From NCBI GenBank assembly GCA_034409055.1, contig DAOUMU010000094.1, positions 1 to 11,317 on the forward strand: DNA of 11,317 nt, written 5' to 3'. Numbering within the stretch: position 1 is the first letter of the stretch; each line of letters begins with the position of its first letter. Below the pieces are notes generated by a model. The model had not been told where the DNA came from. It worked only from the letters and a program-made list of their open reading frames with translations, and made no database searches. Positions 1 to 7,132 of the stretch are shown one piece after another. Both the position numbers and the translations under genes were made by a program. The stretch is from DAOUMU01 sp034409055 (lineage in GTDB: Bacteria; Chloroflexota; Anaerolineae; 4572-78; J111).

Positions 1-185
1 AACTCTATAGTCAAGCTGAACGCATCTTCATCGACCAGGAACAGGGCATTGCTCCGATTTACTACTACACCTACGTGCGGCTGTACAAGCCCTGGCTGAC
101 CCCCGTCATCGGTCCGGTGGGTGGTGATCCCGTGGCCGAATGGCGGATCGATTGGGAGGCTAAACAAGCCGCCCGCGGTGAGTAA
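1..185 (+). CDS. C-terminus of a family-5 (oligopeptide-type) ABC transporter solute-binding protein, 5' end outside the window
   Basis: An open frame enters the window (first full codon at position 3) and ends at TAA 183-185, giving 60 residues. The fragment contains AERIFIDQEQGIAPIYYYTY followed by VRLYKPWLTPV. This matches the usual C-terminal pattern of SBP_bac_5 proteins (AE-x-IL-x-x-x-x-P-x-x-P-x-YYY, then a xVRLxKPWV-type segment). These lipid-anchored or periplasmic proteins capture peptides, or sometimes sugars or nickel, for an ABC importer. The end is rich in charged residues (EWRIDWEAKQAARGE). A strong intrinsic terminator about 40 bp downstream suggests this is the last gene of its transcript. 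The ligand cannot be inferred from the fragment, and the permease and ATPase genes would have to lie to the left. Confidence 0.72.
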   Translation, partial: LYSQAERIFIDQEQGIAPIYYYTYVRLYKPWLTPVIGPVGGDPVAEWRIDWEAKQAARGE

Positions 186-222
186 CCGGTAGAATTTTGT
201 AAACTTCATTTATAATAAAAAC

Positions 223-256
223 AGGGTGGGACTACAAAGGTCCCACCCTTTATTTA
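223..256 (+). terminator. Intrinsic terminator of the solute-binding protein gene
   Basis: A perfect 10-bp stem AGGGTGGGAC (223-232) pairs with GTCCCACCCT (240-249) around a 7-nt loop (TACAAAG). A T-rich stretch (TTATTTATGTT) follows and an A-rich stretch (AATAAAAAC) precedes it, so the hairpin could also work on the other strand. It lies 37 bp past the TAA at 185. Confidence 0.88.
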
Positions 257-388
257 TGTTTCGATCTGCTTCGCCCCTCCATCGCCAGCCCCAGTCTTTC
301 CTCAGCCAATAGTCTCAGCAAAACTTACTGATAGCGCCCGATGTTAAATGTCTCTTGTTGTTGTATCCTGAAATCAACTCTATTAAAT

Positions 389-533
389 TGTAACTGCCTA
401 CCCTCATGTCATTCCGAGGAGCTCAGCGACGAGGAATCTCCGAAACTTTGGCCCAAAAGAGGTCCTACTTTACCAAAACCTTGGGGATTCTTCACTCGCT
501 GCGCTCGTTCAGAATGACATGGTAGGTAGTTAC
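389..533. repeat. MITE-like imperfect inverted repeat with 7-bp flanking direct repeats
   Basis: The two ends are near-perfect inverted copies: GTAACTGCCTACC (390-402) against the reverse complement of 521-533, GTAACTACCTACC (12 of 13). Inside them the arms continue imperfectly (about 403-441 and 483-520). Both arms carry an ATGTCATTC core followed by a GAG-x-x-CAGCGA-type block and a GAATC end. The central spacer is about 40 bp. The heptamer ATTAAAT occurs directly outside both ends (382-388 and 534-540), as a target-site duplication would. No coding capacity is visible. From memory, repeats built on TGTCATTC...GAATC palindromes are common between genes in environmental bacterial genomes, but I cannot name a family. 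Because ATTAAAT is AT-rich, a chance match is possible. Confidence 0.7.
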
Positions 534-550
534 ATTAAATCTATCACATT

Positions 551-556
551 CAGGAG
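551..556 (+). promoter_or_regulatory. Ribosome-binding site of the metalloprotease gene
   Basis: AGGAGA at 551-556 lies 8 nt before the ATG at 565, a good Shine-Dalgarno position that supports this start. The ATG is followed by a well-formed signal peptide. Confidence 0.75.
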
Positions 557-564
557 AGACAACA

Positions 565-2241
565 ATGAAGAACATCCAAAAATTACCCTTTTATCTAACC
601 ACCCTAATCTTACTGGCGGTATATTTTAGCCTGGCTTACAGCCAACCTGGCCTGAGCTTGACTGCTCAGGCCCCAACAAGCCCCTTACCGGCCCAACCAG
701 GGCTGGTTAAAGAAACGGCGAAGCTGAGTCGCCATCCGGCAGGGCAATCTGTCCCTTTATCTCAAGGTGATGGATATGAAGAGGATGAGTTTTTTGAGCC
801 TCCTCAACTGAGTGGGCCTGAACAAAGGCTCGACACCACCCATTTCCGCATCCACTACACCCTCTCCGGCGATGATGCCGTTTCAATGGCCGATGATAAT
901 GCCAACAACCACCCGGATTATGTTGACGCCGTGGCTCAGGCGATGGAGTATGCCTGGCAGGTTGAGATTGACCAATATGGCTGGGCAGCGCCGCCACCCG
1001 ATAACGGCTGGGGGGGCAACAATCTCTACGACGTTTATCTGCACAACATCTTTGAAGATGGCACCGCGGGCTATACCGATGGTGGTTTCCCCGAAACGAT
1101 TATTGGCGACAATCCTCACACGCCTGCCGTTGAAACCCGGGCCTCCTTCTCTTTTATCGGCCTTGATAATGATTACGTCGAAGAAGCAAAGGCCCCCCTA
1201 ACCCGACTTGATTTCATGCGCTCGACCGCCGCCCACGAGTTTATGCATGCCCTCCAATTTGGCTACGATGGCGAAGAACCGGCAGATTGGCTGTGGGAAG
1301 CCACGGCCACCTGGATACAGGATGAGGTTTACGATGATTTGAACGACGGCAATAAAGAGCTACCGGCCGTTTTTAAATCGCCGGATAGCTGCCAGCTCGC
1401 CGAGGGGGGCCAGGCACGGATCGAGTCCGACGGTCACTGGTACGGGCTGTGGATTTTCCTGCGTTACATTTCCGAACAGCACGGTCACCAAGCCGTACGC
1501 GCCATTTGGGAGCAGGCTCGCCACCTGGATGGCTATGCGACCCTGGAAGCGGCTTTAGCCAACGCCGGCCTCTCCCTCGATGAAACGCAACGCGGATTTG
1601 CGGTATCCCTGCTGACCCGAGATTTTGAAGAAGGCGCCGACTACCCCACCGTCCGTTTGGAGGGCGAGACCCGGACGGGGCAAACCTTTATCCCCGTCGA
1701 TGGGGTGGGCCAAATGGCCGCCGATTATATCCAGATTCAGGCCGACCGGCCGGTAACGGTTAGCCTTAGTGCCACGGATTTGACCGGTATGCTGGTTGGC
1801 ATAGAGAATGGACAGGCCCATATCTTCCGCATGCCGGGCAATCAGGCCACGGTTGAGGCCGGTCAATTTGAGTATCTCTATCTGATTGTGGTCAATCTCA
1901 AGCGGGCTGTCAGCGAGGTGGCCTGCCACATGACAGATTATAGCGTAACGGTACAGCCGGCGAACACCACCGGCCGGTCACCTGACCAGATTGTGGCCGT
2001 GCCTAATTTTCAACCGCCTTCCGTTGAACCCTTATTGGATCCCGACGAATATGGGGCCGAGGAAGATGATTGGGGGGACGAAGATGAGGAGGATTGGGCT
2101 GATGACGACTGGTCCGATAGTGAGGTCATTGCTCCCCCCACCGAGTTACTGCCCACTCACGTTCCCGATGACTACCATCTGGACGGGGCTTATCAATTTG
2201 TCTCTTCGGAATTTGAGCTTGACCAGGAAGAATTGCTCTAG
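565..2241 (+). CDS. Secreted HEXXH zinc metalloprotease, MXAN_6640-type, with acidic C-terminal tail
   Basis: The 558-residue product begins with a Sec signal peptide: KNIQK, a hydrophobic core at residues 8-22, and likely cleavage after AYS near residue 26. A low-complexity linker follows to about residue 85. The catalytic region holds a calcium-loop-like stretch (DDNANNHPDYVD, residues 110-121). The zinc site is HEFMH (224-228), with WLWEATATW at 242-250, whose Glu245 is the probable third ligand. This order (D-x-NN-x-PDYVD, then AAHEFMHALQFGYD, then WExxAxW) is what I know from MXAN_6640-family putative metalloproteases. Residues 360-465 look like a beta-rich accessory domain with one Cys (454); the other Cys is at 276. 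Residues 492-520 are extremely acidic, with EDDWGD, EEDWAD and DDWSD motifs. The tail has no anchor or sorting signal I recognise. It is a single-gene unit, ended by a terminator at 2313-2344. The protease call is good; the substrate is unknown. Confidence 0.83.
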   Translation: MKNIQKLPFYLTTLILLAVYFSLAYSQPGLSLTAQAPTSPLPAQPGLVKETAKLSRHPAGQSVPLSQGDGYEEDEFFEPPQLSGPEQRLDTTHFRIHYTLSGDDAVSMADDNANNHPDYVDAVAQAMEYAWQVEIDQYGWAAPPPDNGWGGNNLYDVYLHNIFEDGTAGYTDGGFPETIIGDNPHTPAVETRASFSFIGLDNDYVEEAKAPLTRLDFMRSTAAHEFMHALQFGYDGEEPADWLWEATATWIQDEVYDDLNDGNKELPAVFKSPDSCQLAEGGQARIESDGHWYGLWIFLRYISEQHGHQAVRAIWEQARHLDGYATLEAALANAGLSLDETQRGFAVSLLTRDFEEGADYPTVRLEGETRTGQTFIPVDGVGQMAADYIQIQADRPVTVSLSATDLTGMLVGIENGQAHIFRMPGNQATVEAGQFEYLYLIVVNLKRAVSEVACHMTDYSVTVQPANTTGRSPDQIVAVPNFQPPSVEPLLDPDEYGAEEDDWGDEDEEDWADDDWSDSEVIAPPTELLPTHVPDDYHLDGAYQFVSSEFELDQEELL

Positions 2242-2312
2242 TTTGCCCCGGGGGCGGTCCGGTAACCGCCATTGATTTCTTCGGGCCGGGTGAGGATTTT
2301 ATAAATTAAAAC

Positions 2313-2344
2313 GCCCCTCGGCGTTATGCCGGGGGATTTTTCTT
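2313..2344 (+). terminator. Intrinsic terminator after the metalloprotease gene
   Basis: CCCTCGGC (2315-2322) pairs with GCCGGGGG (2328-2335) as an 8-bp stem with one T·G pair and a GTTAT loop. ATTTTTCTT follows immediately. It starts 72 bp after the TAG at 2239-2241 and an A-rich run (AAATTAAAA) precedes it. Confidence 0.85.
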
Positions 2345-2345
2345 A

Positions 2346-2354
2346 TGCTATAAT
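2346..2354 (+). promoter_or_regulatory. Extended -10 promoter of the two-component system
   Basis: TGCTATAAT is a perfect extended -10 element (TGn followed by TATAAT at 2349-2354). It sits directly behind the terminator T-tract. No recognisable -35 is present at the expected spot, which falls in the terminator hairpin; extended -10 promoters often do without one. Transcription would start near 2361, about 10 nt before the ATG at 2371. Confidence 0.68.
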
Positions 2355-2370
2355 CCCATAAGGTTTGACT

Positions 2371-3861
2371 ATGCGCTTTGGGTTACAAATCAAGTTAACG
2401 CTCTCCCATTTAATTGTCACGCTTGTTTCGGTCTTTATTTTAATGGCCATCATTCTGGCCGGCTATTGGATCTATCTGCGTACCGATGCGGTAGCCAGTT
2501 GGGCCGGCGACCAGGCCGCCGTTATTGCCGATGACATCGTCTGGCTACTCGACGACGATCCGTTAACTGGCCAGACCGCCGCAGAAATTCTCTACAGCTT
2601 GGGCTTTGAGCCGGCACCTGATACGGATGACCCAGAACTGCTGGTCATTTTCGCGCCTGACGGGCAGGTGCTGGCCAGCAGTAATGAACGGCGGTTTCGT
2701 TCCGGGACACGCATAGACTTCAGCCAACTGCCCGGTTTTGACCGAACATTGGCCCAAATGAGCCACGCTGAAATCGAGGCCCAAAACCTTGAAGATTTAG
2801 TGGCCTATGCCGCCGAAGGAAAAGATCACATCGGTCAGGCCGCCATTATCGACTTAGAGGGTGAACAGTTGGGCTGGGTGTATTACCGCAGCAGCAGCGA
2901 GGTGATTGTGCCTTTTACCTCGACCGAGGCCCTGGCCGGGCTGGCCCTCATTTTGTTGGGGGCCGCCTTAATTGCCACGGTTGTTTCCGGCCTGGTGGGT
3001 GGGCTGTTAGCTTACTCTTTCAGTCGTCGCTTAAAACGCTTGAGCCAGGTCAGTGCCGCCCTGGCCACCGGCGATTTAGGGCAACGAGTCCCCAACAGCC
3101 TGCGTACCGATGAAATTGACCAGGTCGGGGCGCAGTTCAACGCGATGGCCGATCAATTAACCGCACAAATGCACCAACTGCGCCAGCTCGCCGAGCGCAA
3201 CGCCTTGCTAGCCGAAGAATCACGCAGCCTGGCTAAACTGGAAGAGCGCAACCGGCTGGCCCGTGAGCTGCACGACGCCCTCAAACAGCAGATTTTTGGT
3301 TTAAGTTTAACGGCCGCTTCAATTCGTCAATTGTGGCAAAAGGATGCCGGCCTGGCCAGCGAGCGATTGGTCCAGTTGGAACAGCAGGCCCGCGACGTGC
3401 ATCAAGAAATGGATGGCATTATTCGCCAACTGCGGCCGGCGGCCTTAGAAGACCGGGGCCTGGCCCCGGCTTTAGGCCAGTTGGTGGCTAACTGGCAAGA
3501 ACAAACCGGCCTGCCGGTCAGCCTGACCATTAATGGTGAGCGAGCCCTGCCTTTAGCCACCGAGCAAACCTTTTATCGCATCGCCCAAGAGGCGCTCAAT
3601 AATATCGCTCGACACGCCGGGGCCAAGCAGGTTGAGATGTGGCTCAAATACAGGCCGGAACAGGTCGAACTGGGTGTGGCCGATGATGGCCACGGCTTTG
3701 ACCCCACCCAGCCACAGCCGGTCCAATCGCTGGGATTGCGCGGTATGCAGGAGCGAATTGAAGAGCTAGGCGGTCAATTTACCCTAAACAGCGCCCCCGG
3801 ACGCGGCACAACCATCGTGGCTTCGTTACAAACATCCCTGCCAGGAGCAGCTTATGACTGA
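2371..3861 (+). CDS. Membrane sensor histidine kinase, NarX/HisKA_3 class, with HAMP domain
   Basis: The 496-residue protein (ATG start) autophosphorylates on a histidine and passes the phosphate to the adjacent regulator. In order it has: a transmembrane helix at about residues 14-34; an extracytoplasmic sensor region at about 36-185; a second transmembrane helix at about 187-214; a HAMP linker (about 217-268); a coiled coil rich in Glu/Leu (265-295); the HisKA_3 dimerisation box ARELHDALKQQIFG with His301 and the DxxxQ motif; and a HATPase_c domain. The ATPase domain has an N box (EALNNIARHA), a DDGHGF G1 box and GLRGMQERIEELGG. The sensor region matches no domain I can name, so the signal is unknown. 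A TTG two codons upstream (2365) is in frame. I chose the ATG because AAGG at 2360-2363 is 7 nt before it but only 1 nt before the TTG. The 3' end overlaps the response regulator by 8 bp, indicating translational coupling. Confidence 0.93.
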   Translation: MRFGLQIKLTLSHLIVTLVSVFILMAIILAGYWIYLRTDAVASWAGDQAAVIADDIVWLLDDDPLTGQTAAEILYSLGFEPAPDTDDPELLVIFAPDGQVLASSNERRFRSGTRIDFSQLPGFDRTLAQMSHAEIEAQNLEDLVAYAAEGKDHIGQAAIIDLEGEQLGWVYYRSSSEVIVPFTSTEALAGLALILLGAALIATVVSGLVGGLLAYSFSRRLKRLSQVSAALATGDLGQRVPNSLRTDEIDQVGAQFNAMADQLTAQMHQLRQLAERNALLAEESRSLAKLEERNRLARELHDALKQQIFGLSLTAASIRQLWQKDAGLASERLVQLEQQARDVHQEMDGIIRQLRPAALEDRGLAPALGQLVANWQEQTGLPVSLTINGERALPLATEQTFYRIAQEALNNIARHAGAKQVEMWLKYRPEQVELGVADDGHGFDPTQPQPVQSLGLRGMQERIEELGGQFTLNSAPGRGTTIVASLQTSLPGAAYD

Positions 3862-4510
3862 GCCAATTTCTGTATTCATTGTTGAAGATCATCCCATCGT
3901 GCGCCAGGGCCTGCGCCAGTTGCTGGAAGTGCAGGACGATATCCAACTGGTCGGTGAGGCGGAAAGTGGCGAACAGGCTCTTGAGCAACTGGCCGACCTG
4001 CTGCCCGATGTTGTGTTGATGGATTTGGGCCTGCCGGGAATGAGCGGCATTGAAGCCACCCGCCAGATTCGTAAGGCGAGCCCTCATACCCAGGTGGTGG
4101 TGTTGACCAGCTACCATGAAGACGCCCTGGTTTTTCCGGCCATCAAAGCGGGTGCGCTCAGTTACCTGCTCAAAAGCGCCCTGCCTGAAGAGGTGGTTGA
4201 AGCGGTTCGGGCCGCTGCCCGCCGTGAAACCCGGCTTCATCCCCGCGTGGCCAAGCGCCTGATGCAGGAGGTGGCCGGCGACCGGCCTTCGCTAGATGCC
4301 CTGACCCCACGTGAACTGGAAGTGCTTAAACTGATCGCCCGGGGTAAAGACAACCGAGCCATTGCCGGGGCCCTGGTCTTGAGTGAGAAAACCGTTAAAA
4401 CCCACGTAAGCAATATTCTCGACAAACTCCAACTGGCCGACCGTACCCAGGCCGCCATCTACGCCATCCGGCAGCGGGTTGTTCCTTTAGATGACGAGCA
4501 GGACAACTGA
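3854..4510 (+). CDS. NarL/FixJ-family response regulator (REC plus LuxR-type HTH)
   Basis: The 218-residue protein is the partner of the upstream kinase. The N-terminal receiver domain (about 5-120) has the acidic pair Glu11/Asp12, the phospho-acceptor Asp57 in DVVLMDLGLPGMSG, the switch Thr85 (VVVLTS) and Lys107 (YLLKS). After a linker, the LuxR/GerE helix-turn-helix (about 147-208) begins LTPRELEVLKLIARGKDNRAI and includes the recognition-helix segment EKTVKTHVSNILDKL. The length is typical of the family. AGGAG at 3843-3847, 6 nt before the ATG, lies inside the kinase gene, and the two reading frames overlap. It should bind DNA as a phosphorylated dimer and activate transcription; the targets are unknown. 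The stop codon is only 1 bp from that of the convergent flavoprotein gene, with no room for a terminator. Confidence 0.94.
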   Translation: MTEPISVFIVEDHPIVRQGLRQLLEVQDDIQLVGEAESGEQALEQLADLLPDVVLMDLGLPGMSGIEATRQIRKASPHTQVVVLTSYHEDALVFPAIKAGALSYLLKSALPEEVVEAVRAAARRETRLHPRVAKRLMQEVAGDRPSLDALTPRELEVLKLIARGKDNRAIAGALVLSEKTVKTHVSNILDKLQLADRTQAAIYAIRQRVVPLDDEQDN

Positions 4511-4511
4511 A

Positions 4512-5675
4512 TCAACTCGGCCACGGGCGCGGCCTGAGCTGGCTATCATCCTTGAAACGAGCAAACTGGAACTCGTCCAGCGACATTGACGGCTGGCCAT
4601 CCACCACCCACTCGCTCAGTAGCTTGCCCACGATAGGCCCCAGACAAAACCCGTGACCACTAAAGCCGGTGGCTAAAAGATAGCCCTGGATTCCATCAAC
4701 CGGTCCAATGATGGGCAGGCGATCCGGCGTCATAGCCAGCGTACCGGCCCACATCCGCAGAAAGTTGGCGTTTTGCAAAGCTGGCACCACCAAGGCGATA
4801 CTGGCCACATGGGGTAGGGCTTTGGCCGGCACCTCCTTGTCAAATGTCCCAAATTGGACACCAATGCCCCCGACATGGATGTGTCCTTTGCGGGCGGGCC
4901 GAAAGTAAAGAGCCAGATCGTGAGACGAGACAAATTCCGTAAAAAGGGGCGGCATAGGCTGGGTCACGCCGATGAAATTGCGGGCAGGTTCCACCGGAAT
5001 GTGGATACCCAGCGCCGCCTGACTTAGACCAGGGGTCTTCGCGCCACCGGCATGGATTAGCAACGGTGTCTCGATTCTGAGTTCTTCGTCTCGCCCCCGG
5101 GCCAGCACCGACCTCACCTGACCTGCCTCAGTCTCCACGTCCACTGCTTCCGTATGGGTTAGCAAGGTCGCTCCGGCCCGCCTGGCGGCCAGGGCAAAGG
5201 CCCAGGTCGACAGGATTGGGTTAGCGACGCCATCGGTGGCACAATACTTGGCCCCGACAAATAGATCGGCGACCAGATATGGTGCACGTCGTCGCAGTTG
5301 CTCCCGATCCCAGACCTTAACCATTAACCCGTCTGCCAATTCTTCTTCCGCCTCGGCCTTCAGTTGGGCCATCCGCGCTTCAGTGGAGGCCAGACGAATG
5401 TTCCCGCCCTGCACGTACTCCATATCAAAGTCCAGCTCGGTTTCCAGTCCTGCCCAGAGCTTGATGCTGGCCATAGCCAAACCCCGTTCGAACCGGTCGC
5501 GACATTGGGCCCGCACCCCACCGGCACTGCGGGCCGAGGCCTCGACCCCAATGGCCGATTTCTCCAGCAGCACCGTTCGGACACCTCGCCGGGCCAGGTA
5601 GTAGGCAATGGCGCCCCCCACGATGCCGCCACCAATAATGACTGCCGGAGCCTCTATGGTACGTGATCGGGTCAT
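4512..5675 (-). CDS. DAO-type FAD-dependent oxidoreductase, catalytic (beta) subunit of a heterotrimeric amino/imino-acid dehydrogenase
   Basis: The 387-residue protein is a D-amino-acid-oxidase-fold flavoprotein (DAO family). Its N-terminal Rossmann motif is VIIGGGIVGGAIAYYLARRG (12-31), with an acidic residue at the end of strand 2 (LLEKS, Glu38). A substrate-side segment follows (SARSAGGVRAQ, about 48-57). The C-terminal flavin motif is MWAGTLAMTPDRLPIIGPVD (308-327), followed by YLLATGFSGHGFCLGPIVG (332-350). This resembles HcnC, opine oxidase subunit B, sarcosine oxidase beta and the beta subunit of dye-linked proline dehydrogenases. Such subunits oxidise the C-N bond of a secondary amine acid (proline, hydroxyproline, sarcosine, glycine or opines) and pass electrons to the partner subunit. 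It is the last gene of the three-subunit set: its ATG overlaps the TGA of the upstream gene in an ATGA (5672-5675). The substrate cannot be decided here. No terminator follows; transcription would run into the antisense of the response regulator. Confidence 0.87.
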   Translation of the reverse strand: MTRSRTIEAPAVIIGGGIVGGAIAYYLARRGVRTVLLEKSAIGVEASARSAGGVRAQCRDRFERGLAMASIKLWAGLETELDFDMEYVQGGNIRLASTEARMAQLKAEAEEELADGLMVKVWDREQLRRRAPYLVADLFVGAKYCATDGVANPILSTWAFALAARRAGATLLTHTEAVDVETEAGQVRSVLARGRDEELRIETPLLIHAGGAKTPGLSQAALGIHIPVEPARNFIGVTQPMPPLFTEFVSSHDLALYFRPARKGHIHVGGIGVQFGTFDKEVPAKALPHVASIALVVPALQNANFLRMWAGTLAMTPDRLPIIGPVDGIQGYLLATGFSGHGFCLGPIVGKLLSEWVVDGQPSMSLDEFQFARFKDDSQLRPRPWPS

Positions 5676-7132
5676 CTGGTAACTCCTTCTTCATAACTGC
5701 TCAGCACCGGCTCGAAAGCCGACAAAGGTAAGGGGAAGACGGGCGGCCGGACACGAAGCTGGCCCAGTTCCGCCCACGTTTGACCCATCTCTTGGGCTAC
5801 CTGGGCGGTCACCAAGGGGCCACAAACACGGCCCTGGCAATTGCCCATGCCACAGCGGGTCAGGGCTTTAACGGCTTCTAACGAGTCAGCCCCCTGCCGT
5901 ACGGTCTGACCAATTTGTGCCCGGCTGACTCCTTCACAACGACAGATAATTGTATCAGGCTCGACCAGTTCGTCCAGCCCGGGACCGGGCGTGAATAACT
6001 CACCGTAGAGCTGTTGGAAGCGCTGCTCCCGCTGCAAAGCAGACCTCAATCGCTCGATGCCGTTAGAAATCGGAACCGGGTCAGGTTGCTTTGGGTTTTT
6101 CGCTTTCACCTGAGCCGCCGCAGCCAGACCGGCCATCTGCCCCTCGACCAGGGCCAGTTCGGCCCCACCGATGCCGGCGCAGTCCCCCACAACAAACACA
6201 CCCGGCACATTGCTCTGCATAGACTCGTCCCGAACAGGCACGAAGCCACCCCACTCCGGTCGCCACTCATGGCGAACGCCCAGCAGCCGGGCCAGTTCGG
6301 TGGCCGGTACAAAGCCGTAGTTGCAGCAGAGGGTGTCACAGGTCAAACTCCGGGACGTGGCCGGGATCGGCCGCCACTGCCGGTCCAGTTGAGCGATGGT
6401 CACCCCGGTCACTTCTTCCTGGCCGTGAACAGCCATCACCCCCCAACCGGTGTAGAACGGTACCCCGGCCTGGCGCAGCGTCCACCAACTGCTCCACCCT
6501 TCGGCCAGGCGGTCCCATTGCCCCCACAGGGCCAGGCTGTGCTGCAGTGGACGACGCAACCCTCTACGCAGAAGCGGCGATCCGTCTAATACGGCGATCA
6601 CTTCTGCCCCGGCTTGCACCAGCCCGGCTGCTACCACGAGCTGCAACGGTCCGGTACCGGCCAGCACGATTTGGCGGCCGGGCAAGATGCGCTGCTCTTT
6701 CAGCAATGTCTGTACTGCCCCCGTCGTCATCACGCCGGGCAGAGTCCAGCCCGGAAAGGCTGCGACGCGCTCATAAGCGCCGGTGGCGAGAATGATGGCT
6801 TGGGCCTGGATGGTAGCGGTCGCTTCAGGCCCGCACAAGCCCAGTCGATTGCCTTCAAATGCGCCCCAGACGGTCGTTTCGGTCAACAATTCGACCCCTG
6901 CGGCAACTACCTGCTGCCACAGGTTCCTGCCCTCCCGCTGGTGGTTACCTGGTTGGAGCGATTTGAACTCCGCCGCCGGTTGCCGGTAGTACTGACCACC
7001 TGGCTGACGGTAGTTGTCTACCAACATCACCTGAGTCCCAGCCTGGGCGGCAGCCAAGGCGGCGCTCAATCCGGCCGGTCCGGCCCCGACCACGGCTACT
7101 TCTACCTGCACGATATCTTTTGACCCATTCAT
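5672..7132 (-). CDS. FAD/nucleotide-binding oxidoreductase with C-terminal BFD-like [2Fe-2S] domain, alpha subunit (HcnB/OoxA-like)
   Basis: The 486-residue protein is a two-dinucleotide-fold flavoprotein (pyridine nucleotide-disulfide reductase type). It has an FAD site VEVAVVGAGPAGLSAALAAA (10-29), PGGQYYR at 44-50 and ATGAYER (116-122). A second nucleotide fold carries LAGTGPLQLVVAAGL (157-171), and the late FAD motif is GVFVVGDCAGIGG (311-323). In the related heterotetrameric proline dehydrogenase PDH1 this second site holds ATP rather than NAD. The C-terminal segment 393-440 is BFD-like, with CRC (Cys397, Cys399) and RCGMGNCQGRVC (Cys427, Cys432, and an extra Cys437), a probable [2Fe-2S] site. 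The length matches HcnB and opine oxidase subunit A. The start overlaps the stop of the small ferredoxin-like gene in an ATGA (7129-7132), and the stop overlaps the next gene the same way, so one complex is the natural reading. It should relay electrons from the catalytic subunit, probably to the quinone pool. Confidence 0.87.
   Translation of the reverse strand: MNGSKDIVQVEVAVVGAGPAGLSAALAAAQAGTQVMLVDNYRQPGGQYYRQPAAEFKSLQPGNHQREGRNLWQQVVAAGVELLTETTVWGAFEGNRLGLCGPEATATIQAQAIILATGAYERVAAFPGWTLPGVMTTGAVQTLLKEQRILPGRQIVLAGTGPLQLVVAAGLVQAGAEVIAVLDGSPLLRRGLRRPLQHSLALWGQWDRLAEGWSSWWTLRQAGVPFYTGWGVMAVHGQEEVTGVTIAQLDRQWRPIPATSRSLTCDTLCCNYGFVPATELARLLGVRHEWRPEWGGFVPVRDESMQSNVPGVFVVGDCAGIGGAELALVEGQMAGLAAAAQVKAKNPKQPDPVPISNGIERLRSALQREQRFQQLYGELFTPGPGLDELVEPDTIICRCEGVSRAQIGQTVRQGADSLEAVKALTRCGMGNCQGRVCGPLVTAQVAQEMGQTWAELGQLRVRPPVFPLPLSAFEPVLSSYEEGVTR

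Larger units (their letters stand above)
256..564. other. Non-coding gap upstream of the metalloprotease gene
   Basis: I see no credible gene between the terminator and the metalloprotease. The first part (256-381) is featureless apart from a weak promoter-like pair, TTGTTG (358-363) and TATTAA (381-386), spaced 17 bp. The rest is filled by an inverted-repeat element (389-533). Only 17 bp separate that element from the AGGAGA ribosome-binding site of the next gene. Confidence 0.6.

Noticed and set aside
3779..4240. Minus-strand open frame (153 codons) opposite the response regulator
   Set aside because: The response regulator reading frame is unambiguous, with its phospho-acceptor and HTH motifs. 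The antisense frame has no domain.
6014..7123. Open frames on the plus strand opposite the FAD/nucleotide-binding subunit (191 and 169 codons)
   Set aside because: The minus-strand protein has all its cofactor motifs over this range. The plus-strand translations are Pro/Arg/Gln-rich without recognisable motifs or good ribosome-binding sites.
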